NCBI GenBank assembly: GCA_947589615.1
Contig: CANQBU010000033.1
Span: 1-11,228 of the forward strand
Length of the DNA stretch: 11,228 bases
DNA from: an uncultured Clostridia bacterium
GTDB taxonomy: Bacteria; Bacillota; Clostridia; Christensenellales; UBA1242
Reading direction: 5' to 3'
The translations under genes were made by a program, and so were the position numbers. Below are positions 1 through 7,525 of the stretch, in pieces; positions within the stretch are counted from its first letter, which is position 1, and each line of letters opens with the position of its first letter. Below the pieces are notes generated by a model. The model made no database searches. It was given only the letters and a program-made list of their open reading frames with translations, and was not told the origin of the DNA.

Positions 1-768
1 ACCACTTTTTACGGCTTCAAGCACGCCGCATTCTCCCCCTTCATGTAAACATGAGCGATATTTGCAATTTGGGATATACTCTAAAAAATCGGGATAATAT
101 AATCCAAGCTCACGAGGTTCAAGGTCAGTCACCATGGCAAGATTTAAAAGTGAAAAACCGGCAGTATCTGCAACATATCCATTTTTATATTTGAAAAGTT
201 TTACCAGCCTTGTGGTTTGTTTTCCCCTCTCAATCTTCTTTGACAGGTCGCCAATTTCCACTGAAATTTCATCTTTAAACAAAGCTTTTATTATTGAAGA
301 TTTGCCTACGGCACTTTGTCCAGCAAGAACAGTTATTCCCTCAATTTCATCTTCCAAATCTTGCAAAATGTTGTTTTTTGCACTTATTTTTAATATTTTA
401 TAGTGTTTTTCATATATTTTTTCGACATTATCTATAAATTCACTCGAACAAATATCAATTTTATTGATTACAATGATGGGAATAATATCATTGATTTTAC
501 AATAAATCAAGAGTCTATCAAGTAGCGAAAATTCAATCATGGGTTTTTGCGAAATCACTATAAACATCTTATCAATGTTTGCAAGCGGCGGCCTTATAAG
601 CAAATTTTTTCTATTGTAAACGGAAGTGATATTTTCATTAAATTCAACATTGTCGCCAACAAAAATCCCAGTCTCTTTCGTCTTTCCACTAGGCTTCAAC
701 ATCTTCTCTCCCTCCCCACTTTCTACTGTGAAAAGGTCTGCATTTTTTGAAATCACTCTTCCCTGCAA
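1..768 (-). CDS. rsgA: Ribosome small-subunit-dependent GTPase RsgA (3' end cut by window)
   Basis: RsgA is a circularly permuted GTPase that checks late 30S subunit maturation at the decoding centre. My translation gives 256 residues without a stop; the family is usually about 290-300, so some 40 C-terminal residues lie outside. Visible are an N-terminal OB-fold-like part (about 1-60), G4 NKID (102-105), G5 SAK (129-131), the P-loop GQSAVGKS (150-157), switch I GKQTT (182-186), G3 DTAGF (201-205) and zinc ligands C235, C240, H242 and C247. G4 before G1 is the hallmark permutation. The start is a TTG at 768-766, six bases after AGGTGG; an in-frame GTG at 756 lacks such spacing. It begins two bases after the rlmN stop, so it is translated from the same mRNA. 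Oddities: Gln replaces the usual His in the (K/R/Q)HTT motif, Ala replaces Pro in DTPG, and Ala replaces the second Gly of GQSGVGKS. Identification is firm; the effect of the changes is unknown. Confidence 0.95.
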   Translation of the reverse strand, partial: MQGRVISKNADLFTVESGEGEKMLKPSGKTKETGIFVGDNVEFNENITSVYNRKNLLIRPPLANIDKMFIVISQKPMIEFSLLDRLLIYCKINDIIPIIVINKIDICSSEFIDNVEKIYEKHYKILKISAKNNILQDLEDEIEGITVLAGQSAVGKSSIIKALFKDEISVEIGDLSKKIERGKQTTRLVKLFKYKNGYVADTAGFSLLNLAMVTDLEPRELGLYYPDFLEYIPNCKYRSCLHEGGECGVLEAVKSG

Positions 769-770
769 AT

Positions 771-1796
771 TTAACCACCTTTTAAAATTTTATTTCTAAG
801 CTGACCGCAAGCCCCTTCGATATCCTCGCCCATTGTTCGCCGAACGGTCGCAGAAATCTTCTTCTCGTTTAATTTATCGGAAAACTTATATGCCTCAAGT
901 CTTGTCGTGCCAATCAAATTTCTTTCTTTAACACTATTTAATGGTATAATATTTACATGACAATTAAATCCGCGAAGCATACTCGATAATCTTTCAACAT
1001 CTTTTTCGCTGTCATTTACGCCCTTTATTAGGGTATATTCAAAATATATTCTCCTTCCTGTTTTTTCATAATATCTTTTGCAAGCAGAAATTATCTCTTT
1101 TATTGAATATCTGTTTGCGATAGGCATGATTTCCCTTCTCTTCTCGTCCGTTGTCGAATGAAGTGAAATTGTCAAAGTTATATTATACTTTTTCTCTGCA
1201 AGCAAATCAATTTTATCCACAAGTCCACATGTCGAAAGAGAGATATTCCTTTGACTTACATTTAACCCCCTTTGAGATGAAACAAGGTCAATAAATTTGC
1301 AAACATTATCATAATTATCAAGCGGCTCGCCACTTCCCATTAAGACGATGTTTGTAATCATTCGATTTTTCTTTGTTCCGCCAAGTTCTCTGTTAATTAA
1401 AAGTGCTTGTCCAAGAATTTCACCAGCAGTCAAATTTCGAACAAGACCATTTAATGTAGATGCACAAAATTTGCAACCCATGCGGCACCCGACTTGCGTT
1501 GACAGGCAAACAGTATAGCCATATTTATATTTCATAAGCACGCTTTCAACAATATTGCCATCCGGATATGAAATTATATACTTTTTTGTTCCATCTTTAC
1601 TTTCAAAGACCCCTTCTATTTTATAATCGGGATAGTCCTCCCTAATTTGTTCTTTTAAAGCGTTTGGAATGTTTGATATTTCTTCAAGGGTTTTTGCACC
1701 AAGGATTGCTTCAAAAATTTGTTCACCTCTAAAAGTTGGCAAATTTTTAACCTTTGCATAAATCTTCATTTCTTCATAGGAAAAATCGGCTAACAT
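771..1796 (-). CDS. rlmN: Dual-specificity 23S rRNA (A2503)/tRNA (A37) C2-methyltransferase RlmN
   Basis: This radical SAM enzyme methylates C2 of A2503 in 23S rRNA, and of A37 in some tRNAs, using two S-adenosylmethionines and a methyl-cysteine intermediate. The 341 residues are full length for the family. The [4Fe-4S] ligands form CRMGCKFC (C104, C108, C111). The two reactive cysteines are C97, seven residues before the cluster, and C330 in the C-terminal EGACGQL. GSGEPLDNYDN (154-164) matches the family's GEPLxNYDN SAM-binding region. The ATG overlaps the end of fmt (ATGTTAG), which indicates translational coupling; a purine-rich GAGGGTGG lies just upstream. RlmN is distinguished from Cfr by the housekeeping operon context and the general sequence pattern; it is not evidence of antibiotic resistance. 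Confidence 0.97.
   Translation of the reverse strand: MLADFSYEEMKIYAKVKNLPTFRGEQIFEAILGAKTLEEISNIPNALKEQIREDYPDYKIEGVFESKDGTKKYIISYPDGNIVESVLMKYKYGYTVCLSTQVGCRMGCKFCASTLNGLVRNLTAGEILGQALLINRELGGTKKNRMITNIVLMGSGEPLDNYDNVCKFIDLVSSQRGLNVSQRNISLSTCGLVDKIDLLAEKKYNITLTISLHSTTDEKRREIMPIANRYSIKEIISACKRYYEKTGRRIYFEYTLIKGVNDSEKDVERLSSMLRGFNCHVNIIPLNSVKERNLIGTTRLEAYKFSDKLNEKKISATVRRTMGEDIEGACGQLRNKILKGG
775..780 (-). promoter_or_regulatory. Ribosome binding site deciding the TTG start of rsgA
   Basis: AGGTGG reads on the minus strand inside the last codons of rlmN, six bases before TTG at 768. No ATG lies near the beginning of the conserved RsgA sequence; the first in-frame ATG is at codon 23, well inside the N-terminal domain. 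The spacing therefore supports TTG initiation and translational coupling to rlmN. Confidence 0.7.
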
Positions 1797-2695
1797 TCCA
1801 CCCTCTTCGTTAAAATATCATTATGTCCATTTATATAGTCTCTTCCAGTTATTCTTTTGCCGACAGGAGACAGGCACTCTTCCACCTCAACGCTTCCGTT
1901 TGCACACCCAAAAACAAAATGTTTTTTGTCTTGTAAAATCTCTCCTTCTTCCAAACCATTATTGTCTGCCACACGCAGTTTCAAGATTTTTATCGGTGTG
2001 TTTTCAATGACGATATATGTCCCTTCGGTTTGCGACAAAGCCCTAACTCTGTTTACAAGTTGTTCGCTACTCATGCTTGGTTTTAATTCTCCATCAACCT
2101 TTTCAAACTTCCTTGTAAATGTCGCTTCTTCCTCATTTTGAACGATAGGAATAATATTTTTATAGTTTTTTAGCACTTTTTCAAGCATTTTACCGCCTAA
2201 AATTGCTAATTTTTCTTCAAGTTCAAAATAATATTCACCATTGGTTTCTAGAGTTTCCTGTGCCAATATGTCGCCCGCGTCTACTTTTTGGGCAACTTTC
2301 ATGATGGTTACTCCTGTGATTTTATCACCATTTAATATACTACTCTGAATAGGTGATGCACCTCGATATTTTGGCAAAAGTGAAGGATGAACATTTACAC
2401 ATGGTTTAAATTCCAAAAAAGCATTGGGCAAAATTTGACCATAAGATGCCACAACAGAATAATCATAATCTATCCCTTCAATCTCATCTAAATGCAAGCG
2501 AAATTTGTCATAGGTTTTTACTTCAATTCCATGTTCTTCTGCAAAAACTTTAACTTCTGTCGGAGTTAATTTATGACCACGTCCGCTCGGCTTATCGGGT
2601 TGGGTTATAACACAGGAAATCTCAAAACCCTCGTTAATTAAACTTTCTAGCACGATTTTTGAAAATTTTGAACTACCTAAAAATAATATTTTCAT
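1790..2695 (-). CDS. fmt: Methionyl-tRNA formyltransferase
   Basis: Fmt transfers a formyl group from 10-formyltetrahydrofolate to the amino group of methionyl-initiator-tRNA in the cytoplasm. The 301 residues are of normal length. The N-terminal Rossmann-like catalytic domain starts MKILFLGSSKFS and holds the signature NVHPSLLPKYRGASPIQ (101-117). The expected catalytic residues are N101, H103 and D139 (in KVDAGDIL). The C-terminal OB-fold domain that binds tRNA covers roughly residues 200-301. It starts seven bases after the def stop, and the TAG of def is part of its AGGAG ribosome binding site. Its neighbour def removes the same formyl group later, a pairing conserved across bacteria. It overlaps rlmN by seven bases. 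Nothing unusual is seen. Confidence 0.97.
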   Translation of the reverse strand: MKILFLGSSKFSKIVLESLINEGFEISCVITQPDKPSGRGHKLTPTEVKVFAEEHGIEVKTYDKFRLHLDEIEGIDYDYSVVASYGQILPNAFLEFKPCVNVHPSLLPKYRGASPIQSSILNGDKITGVTIMKVAQKVDAGDILAQETLETNGEYYFELEEKLAILGGKMLEKVLKNYKNIIPIVQNEEEATFTRKFEKVDGELKPSMSSEQLVNRVRALSQTEGTYIVIENTPIKILKLRVADNNGLEEGEILQDKKHFVFGCANGSVEVEECLSPVGKRITGRDYINGHNDILTKRVEC

Positions 2696-2702
2696 ATTTC
2701 TC

Positions 2703-3173
2703 CTATAATTTATGATTTTTTAAATATTTTTCTTTATCAAGGCTTTTATCTACAAACACAATGCCATCTAAGTGGTCGACTTCATGACAGATACACCTTG
2801 CAAGCCACTTTTCCCCAGTTATAGTAAAAGGATAACCATATCTGTCATAAGCATTGACGGTTATCTTCATTGGCCTCACTACTCTTCCCCGAAAACCTTC
2901 AACAGATAAACAACCTTCCTCTTCTACATCTTCGCCTTTAGTCTTAACTATTTCGGGATTTATAAGTTCTATAAACGCATTGTTCACATCAATGACAACT
3001 GCCCGCCTAAGCACTCCAACTTGTGGGGCGGCAAGCCCCATTCCATCAAAGGCATACATTGTTTCCTTCATGTCATCAAGTAGTTGCCATAAAGATTCAT
3101 CAAAATCCACCACGGGTTTTGATTTCTTTCTAAGTCCATCTTCTCCTAATTTTACAATTTTTCTTATTGCCAT
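2703..3173 (-). CDS. def: Peptide deformylase
   Basis: Peptide deformylase removes the N-formyl group from nascent proteins at the ribosome, using a metal ion (usually Fe2+). All three family motifs are present: GMGLAAPQ (44-51), EGCLS (86-90) and HEVDH (130-134). C88, H130 and H134 are the expected metal ligands and E131 is the catalytic base. At 156 residues it is a compact deformylase of the usual bacterial size. The start follows AAAGGAG, which directly abuts the priA stop codon, leaving a ten-base gap. It is the second gene of the priA operon and precedes fmt. All six Phe codons are TTT, a useful core-genome reference against the gene at the right edge. Confidence 0.97.
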   Translation of the reverse strand: MAIRKIVKLGEDGLRKKSKPVVDFDESLWQLLDDMKETMYAFDGMGLAAPQVGVLRRAVVIDVNNAFIELINPEIVKTKGEDVEEEGCLSVEGFRGRVVRPMKITVNAYDRYGYPFTITGEKWLARCICHEVDHLDGIVFVDKSLDKEKYLKNHKL

Positions 3174-3183
3174 ATTATCTCCT

Positions 3184-5355
3184 TTAAGACAAGTTTTGTG
3201 GATTTACTTCGAAAAACACCGATGTTTTTGATGCCGAATTTACAATATCAAAACATCTATTTTCGATTTCATCCGCTTTTTCAAGTTTTAAGCGCATCAT
3301 AATCTGATAGCGATATTTATCTTGCAATCTTTTTATTGGTGACTTCATTGCATCAAGATAAATTATTTGGTCACCATATTCCTCTTTCAACTTTGCTATT
3401 TCATTATAGCACACTTTTAACAAATCACGAACATGATTTTCATCGAAATCACTGAAAAGTATTCGCAAAAGTCGAGTAAATGGAGGAAATTCGGCGGTTT
3501 GGCGTATATTTATCTCCTTTCTGAAAAAACCTTTATAATCATAATTAGATGCAAACTTATATACATAGTGGCGAGGGCTATATGTTTGAAGAACAACCTT
3601 CCCTTCATTTTCACTCCTTCCCGCTCTCCCAGCAACTTGAGTGATAAGCTGAAATGTTCTCTCGCTACTTCGATAGTCAGTTTGATACAAACCTTGATCG
3701 CCGTCAACTATTCCTACAAGAACAACATCTTCAAAATCATGCCCCTTCGCAATCATTTGTGTCCCGACAAGTATGCAAGGCTTAGTATTTCTAAATTCAT
3801 TTAATATCTTTTGATGAGCATTTTTTGTCGATGTCGTATCATTATCCATACGAAGAATTTTTACATCTGGAAATATCTCATGCAATTTTTGAACAATTTG
3901 TTCAGTCCCCACTGCACCATATTTTATATTGTCGCTCTTACAATTAGGGCATTTTGCCAAAACTTTATATTGCTTCCCGCAATAATGACATTTTAAGCGA
4001 TTATCTTCCTTATGATATACAAGACTCACATCACAGTCAAGGCATTTTGCGACATATCCGCACTCTCTGCACCTCATAAAAGAAGAAAAACCTCGTCTGT
4101 TCATGAAAATCATCGCCTGTTTTTTGTTATTTATCACATTGGCTAAGTCTGCAAGTAATTGATTTGAAAATATTGACGAATTTCCCCTTCTCAGTTCCTC
4201 CATCATATCTACAATTTGAACGGGTGGCATAGATTTCCCGTTTGCCCTTACAGGGAGTTCGATAAGTTCATACTCTCCCATTTTCGCCTTTTGATAACTT
4301 TCAATTGACGGCGTAGCCGAACCCAATAAAAGCGGACATTTATTATATCTTGCACGAAAGGTAGCGATACTGTGAGTGTCATATCTCGGGTTGGACTCCG
4401 ATATATAACTCCCCTCATGTTCCTCATCAATAATAATTATTCCCAAATTTTCGAGAGGTGCAAATATTGCCGACCTTGCCCCTATTGCAATTCTCGCTTC
4501 ACCAGAAAACAAACGTTTCCATTCATCAAAACGCTCTCCTGCAGAAAGCCCGCTATGCAAAAGTGCAACATTGTCACCAAATCGGCTTTTAAAGTTTGAC
4601 ATAATTTGGGGCGTCAATGATATCTCTGGAACAAGCATTATGGCATTTTTATCATTTTGAAGCACTTTTTCAATTAAATTCATATAAATTTCAGTTTTTC
4701 CGCTTCCTGTTACGCCATGCAAAAGATAAGTTTTATCATCAACAATTCGCCTTAAAGCATCAAGTTGCCCATCATTTAATTTTACCCTTTTATCATTTTG
4801 GGTTATTACAAAGGGAGTCCGTTTTACTTCCCTCTTTTCCTTTTCAATATATCCCTTTTCTAATAATGCCTTAATTGGAGCATAGCCATATTTGTCACCT
4901 AGATATGAGGAAGATTTGTCGCCATTTTTTAACTCCTCGATTATTTCAAGTTGTCTTTTTGCAGACTTTGAAATATTTAATTCTTCATTTTGCGAAAGAC
5001 GATAATATGTCTCAAACAACTCTTTTACCTTTCCTTCACGCATCTCTGCTGGCAGAAACAATCGCAAAATTGAGGCGAGTTTTAAGTGAAATTTTTTTGC
5101 CATAAATTTCATAATTTCAAGCATTTCACCTTTAATTGCCGCAAAATCCTCAATTTTTTGGCTAATTTGCTTTAATTTTTCACTCTCATACTCGCAATTA
5201 TCTTTTATTTTTATAACAAAGCCTTGCAGTTGTCTTTTGCCAAATGGCACTAAAACTCGCATTCCAACCTGCAAATCCATATCCTGCGGAATAATATATT
5301 CAAAAACCTTGTCGAGGGCTTTTGCATCTTGGTCGATGATTACCTCTGCAAACAT
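3184..5355 (-). CDS. priA: Primosomal protein N' (replication restart helicase PriA)
   Basis: PriA is a superfamily 2, 3'-to-5' DNA helicase that recognises stalled or collapsed forks and reloads the replisome. With the start chosen here it has 723 residues, normal for Firmicutes. An N-terminal DNA-binding domain (about 1-105) is followed by the helicase core: Walker A GVTGSGKT (214-221), DEEH box (310-313) and GSATPS (345-350). Eight zinc-binding cysteines follow (C429, C432, C438, C441, C456, C459, C469, C472). Then come GTQMIAKGHDF (531-541) and the motif VI QVAGRAGR (573-580). The ATG at 5355 gives the family-typical MFAEVIID start and has CGGAG five bases upstream. A 15-codon upstream extension is open, but its ATG would lie in the -35 box of the likely promoter. 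It is the first gene of the operon that continues with def, fmt, rlmN and rsgA. Confidence 0.97.
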   Translation of the reverse strand: MFAEVIIDQDAKALDKVFEYIIPQDMDLQVGMRVLVPFGKRQLQGFVIKIKDNCEYESEKLKQISQKIEDFAAIKGEMLEIMKFMAKKFHLKLASILRLFLPAEMREGKVKELFETYYRLSQNEELNISKSAKRQLEIIEELKNGDKSSSYLGDKYGYAPIKALLEKGYIEKEKREVKRTPFVITQNDKRVKLNDGQLDALRRIVDDKTYLLHGVTGSGKTEIYMNLIEKVLQNDKNAIMLVPEISLTPQIMSNFKSRFGDNVALLHSGLSAGERFDEWKRLFSGEARIAIGARSAIFAPLENLGIIIIDEEHEGSYISESNPRYDTHSIATFRARYNKCPLLLGSATPSIESYQKAKMGEYELIELPVRANGKSMPPVQIVDMMEELRRGNSSIFSNQLLADLANVINNKKQAMIFMNRRGFSSFMRCRECGYVAKCLDCDVSLVYHKEDNRLKCHYCGKQYKVLAKCPNCKSDNIKYGAVGTEQIVQKLHEIFPDVKILRMDNDTTSTKNAHQKILNEFRNTKPCILVGTQMIAKGHDFEDVVLVGIVDGDQGLYQTDYRSSERTFQLITQVAGRAGRSENEGKVVLQTYSPRHYVYKFASNYDYKGFFRKEINIRQTAEFPPFTRLLRILFSDFDENHVRDLLKVCYNEIAKLKEEYGDQIIYLDAMKSPIKRLQDKYRYQIMMRLKLEKADEIENRCFDIVNSASKTSVFFEVNPQNLS

Positions 5356-5360
5356 AAAAT

Positions 5361-5364
5361 CTCC
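5361..5364 (-). promoter_or_regulatory. Ribosome binding site deciding the priA start
   Basis: GGAG on the minus strand sits five bases before ATG 5355. It selects this codon over the more upstream ATG at 5400, which also disagrees with the conserved N-terminus of PriA. Confidence 0.7.
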
Positions 5365-5371
5365 GAAAAAT

Positions 5372-5400
5372 ATTATAGCATAAATTTTATTTTTAAACAA
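5372..5400 (-). promoter_or_regulatory. SigA-type promoter of the priA-def-fmt-rlmN-rsgA operon
   Basis: The minus strand shows TTGTTT (5400-5395), a 17-base AT-rich spacer and a perfect TATAAT (5377-5372). It lies directly downstream of the ypeB terminator and upstream of priA, where a promoter is needed. Initiation about seven bases past the -10 would fall near 5365, giving a leader of only about ten bases with GGAG almost at its 5' end. The -35 matches the consensus TTGACA in four of six bases. Confidence 0.7.
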
Positions 5401-5401
5401 T

Positions 5402-5430
5402 AAAAAAAGACACTTTAAAAATGTCTTTTT
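5402..5430 (-). terminator. Intrinsic terminator of the spoIIR-sleB-ypeB operon
   Basis: Read on the minus strand, AAAAAGACA (5430-5422) pairs with TGTCTTTTT (5412-5404) across a nine-base loop, followed by two more U residues. Only four pairs contain the GACA core, so the stem is AU-rich and of modest strength. The last two bases of the ypeB stop codon (5431-5429) lie inside the stem. It separates ypeB from the priA promoter, which begins two bases further on. Confidence 0.7.
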
Positions 5431-6823
5431 ACATTAATAGACTACCGTTATCGGTTTTGATTACCTTCAAAACGTTTTCCAGCTCGCCGTTTTCAACATT
5501 GAAGTAGAAATAATAAGTGTCATTTTGATAATCTGCCTCCACTTCATAACATATAACTTCTCTGTTATATTCAAGCGGACTTAGGACAAGTCGGCTTTGC
5601 ACAATCTCGAAGTTTGAAGGAACTTTTCCCCGTGCATCACTCTCTGATAATATACCACTTTTTATTGTTCGAGAAGTGTGATTTGTAAAATATGTTGTCG
5701 CATCATATCCCACAATCATGCCATTTGTTAAATCAATCTTGACTTTCACGAGGTCGGGATAAAGAATTATTCCATTAGATGTTGGTGCAATATTTAAATA
5801 GACATCTTCTTTAATTTGGTCGCTCCAAACCACCTGAGCATCTTCAACACCGTTTTCCTTTGCAAATTTAACCGCCAAATCTTTTGCCGAATCCATGTCT
5901 ATTGTCGCTTCTCCGTCTCTGCCTGCCCCGCTTATTGTCAAAATATGTCCACCTACTTTTGAAATTTGAATATAAAGCATTTCATTGTCTGAATTTTTTA
6001 TTCTGAAATTATATGTTTCAAACCTTCCTTTCGTTTCGCCTTCATATTTTATTTCGGCAGTATTTTTAAATTGCTTTTTAACTATTTCCTCAGCTTGACC
6101 TTTGCTTACCGTCTCTCCCTTCAAGCCCTTGACTTTACTGTCTGTGACACTGTCTGAGAATGGACCATCATAAATCATAGTCGGATATTCAATGGCATTA
6201 CTTTTTGACAATGTTAAAAGTTGAGAAAAATTATTATTTTTAACTTCAATATCAATATTATCAATGATGGAATATCCCTTTTCCATTTTTCTCTCAAATT
6301 CATTTAGTTGATATTTAAGTTGTAAAATGCTTTCATGAATATCATTTAAAGTTGAAATTTCTTCCTTTGTCAAAGCAGTGCCATCAATCATTTTGTCGGC
6401 AAGGGTTGAAGTATAGCCCGACACTTGATTTACAAATCGAACTATTTCTTGGATATCCGTTTGCGACAATGGCAACTGCGAAACCGAAATTTCCGCTTCG
6501 CTTGCATTTTTAGATGCTTCAAGAAGGGTCTTTCTTTGATAGGATACTCCATTTGAATTTAATGTTTTCGACAATTTATTTTCAAGATTATTTACACTAT
6601 CAAGCATATTATAAAAATTTTCATTGTAAACATTTGTAAGTTCATTTTTATATTCCATTGCTTTTCCATCGGCTATTCCAAAGCCAACGCCCAGTCCAAT
6701 CGTGGACAAGCCAAGCACTCCCGTCGCTATCGCAAGTCCTATAATTGCACCCTTGTTCTTCTTATTTTTCTTTTTCTCATCAGCAAGCACACTCTCTTTG
6801 CGCTCTTCCTTTTTTTCTTCCAT
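5429..6823 (-). CDS. ypeB: Spore germination protein YpeB
   Basis: YpeB is a membrane-anchored forespore protein needed for localisation or stability of the cortex hydrolase SleB in dormant spores; each protein depends on the other. The 464 residues are close to the family's roughly 450. A Lys/Glu-rich N-terminus (1-24) precedes one hydrophobic segment (about 25-50), probably an uncleaved anchor. A mostly helical region (55-210) follows, then the family-typical MIYDGPFSD (216-224). PepSY-type repeats occupy the C-terminal half: about 236-300, 307-376 and a weaker copy at 390-460. The gene follows sleB by 12 bases, with AGGAG in the gap, the canonical sleB-ypeB order. It is the last gene before the terminator. 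The identification rests on the combination of anchor, PepSY repeats, motif and neighbour. Confidence 0.93.
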   Translation of the reverse strand: MEEKKEERKESVLADEKKKNKKNKGAIIGLAIATGVLGLSTIGLGVGFGIADGKAMEYKNELTNVYNENFYNMLDSVNNLENKLSKTLNSNGVSYQRKTLLEASKNASEAEISVSQLPLSQTDIQEIVRFVNQVSGYTSTLADKMIDGTALTKEEISTLNDIHESILQLKYQLNEFERKMEKGYSIIDNIDIEVKNNNFSQLLTLSKSNAIEYPTMIYDGPFSDSVTDSKVKGLKGETVSKGQAEEIVKKQFKNTAEIKYEGETKGRFETYNFRIKNSDNEMLYIQISKVGGHILTISGAGRDGEATIDMDSAKDLAVKFAKENGVEDAQVVWSDQIKEDVYLNIAPTSNGIILYPDLVKVKIDLTNGMIVGYDATTYFTNHTSRTIKSGILSESDARGKVPSNFEIVQSRLVLSPLEYNREVICYEVEADYQNDTYYFYFNVENGELENVLKVIKTDNGSLLM

Positions 6824-6835
6824 AAATCTCTCCTT

Positions 6836-7516
6836 TTAAATCGCGAAAACATGCTTTCCTATTGTAACCACAGTTTTTCTTGACCATATCCAAGAGCTTG
6901 TCGCTGTGGCAGGATTGTAATAATATAAACAGCCGTATGTTGGATCCCAACCATTCAGTGCATCTTGAGCCGCCTTATATGCAGTGCTGTTTGGCGAAAG
7001 ATTTATTTGACCATCACTAACTGCAGTGAAGGCGTATGGCTGATAAATAACTCCTGAAATTGTATTTGGGAAAGATGGGCTTTTAACTCTGTTTAATATA
7101 ACCGCCGCAACCGCAACTTGTCCAGTATAAGGTTCTCCTCTTGACTCCGCATACACGCATTTTGCAAGAAGATAAAGGTCATTTGAAGATTGGGTAGGCT
7201 TACTTGAAGACAAGGTCATTCCAAGTGCAGCCGCCGTTTTAGGGCCAACAATTCCATCAACAGCAAGTCCATTTTTTCTTTGAAAATCTTTGACCGCTTG
7301 TTTTGTTTTTGCTCCATAAATGCCATCAACTGACCCTTTATAATATCCCCATCGCTTTAATTTTGTTTGAACTGTTCGGTTTTCGGCAGTGGTGAGCGTT
7401 TCAACAATTTCTCCGCCATTTTCAATAGCATTATTGTTCATTGTAAAACCAAAGCCTGCAAATGAAAATGCAAATATAAAGAAAAGTGCAACAACCATCA
7501 TTAGTTTGTTTTTCAT
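6836..7516 (-). CDS. sleB: Spore cortex-lytic enzyme SleB
   Basis: SleB is a lytic transglycosylase that cuts cortex peptidoglycan containing muramic lactam during germination. The 226-residue protein has an N-terminal signal peptide or anchor (about 1-24). A peptidoglycan-binding type 1 domain follows (about 47-99; motifs LKRWGYYKGSVDGIYG and AVDGIVGPKT). A linker rich in Ser and Thr leads to the hydrolase_2 catalytic domain (about 113-226). E124 in VYAESRGEPYTGQ fits the catalytic glutamate, and VAVAAVILNRV (134-144) is typical of the family. A strong AGGAGG precedes the ATG, nine bases after the spoIIR stop. Co-transcription with ypeB is expected; the placement directly behind spoIIR is less usual and implies early forespore expression if the promoter before spoIIR is the only one. 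The catalytic domain also resembles CwlJ, but CwlJ lacks the binding domain and signal peptide. Confidence 0.95.
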   Translation of the reverse strand: MKNKLMMVVALFFIFAFSFAGFGFTMNNNAIENGGEIVETLTTAENRTVQTKLKRWGYYKGSVDGIYGAKTKQAVKDFQRKNGLAVDGIVGPKTAAALGMTLSSSKPTQSSNDLYLLAKCVYAESRGEPYTGQVAVAAVILNRVKSPSFPNTISGVIYQPYAFTAVSDGQINLSPNSTAYKAAQDALNGWDPTYGCLYYYNPATATSSWIWSRKTVVTIGKHVFAI

Positions 7517-7525
7517 AGTTTCCTC

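Noticed and set aside
134..750. Plus-strand open frames across the left end
   Set aside because: They are antisense to a full set of RsgA motifs and lack ribosome sites or recognisable domains.
771..1796. Cfr-type 23S rRNA A2503 C8-methyltransferase (antibiotic resistance)
   Set aside because: The gene sits in the conserved priA-def-fmt housekeeping operon and matches the RlmN pattern, so the native methylase is the better call.
3433..5105. Several plus-strand and alternate-frame open frames inside priA
   Set aside because: They are shadows of the PriA reading frame; none has a ribosome site with family-like content.
5356..5400. Fifteen-codon N-terminal extension of PriA starting at ATG 5400
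   Set aside because: It would begin in the -35 box, has no ribosome site, and the family N-terminus starts at ATG 5355 with GGAG in front.
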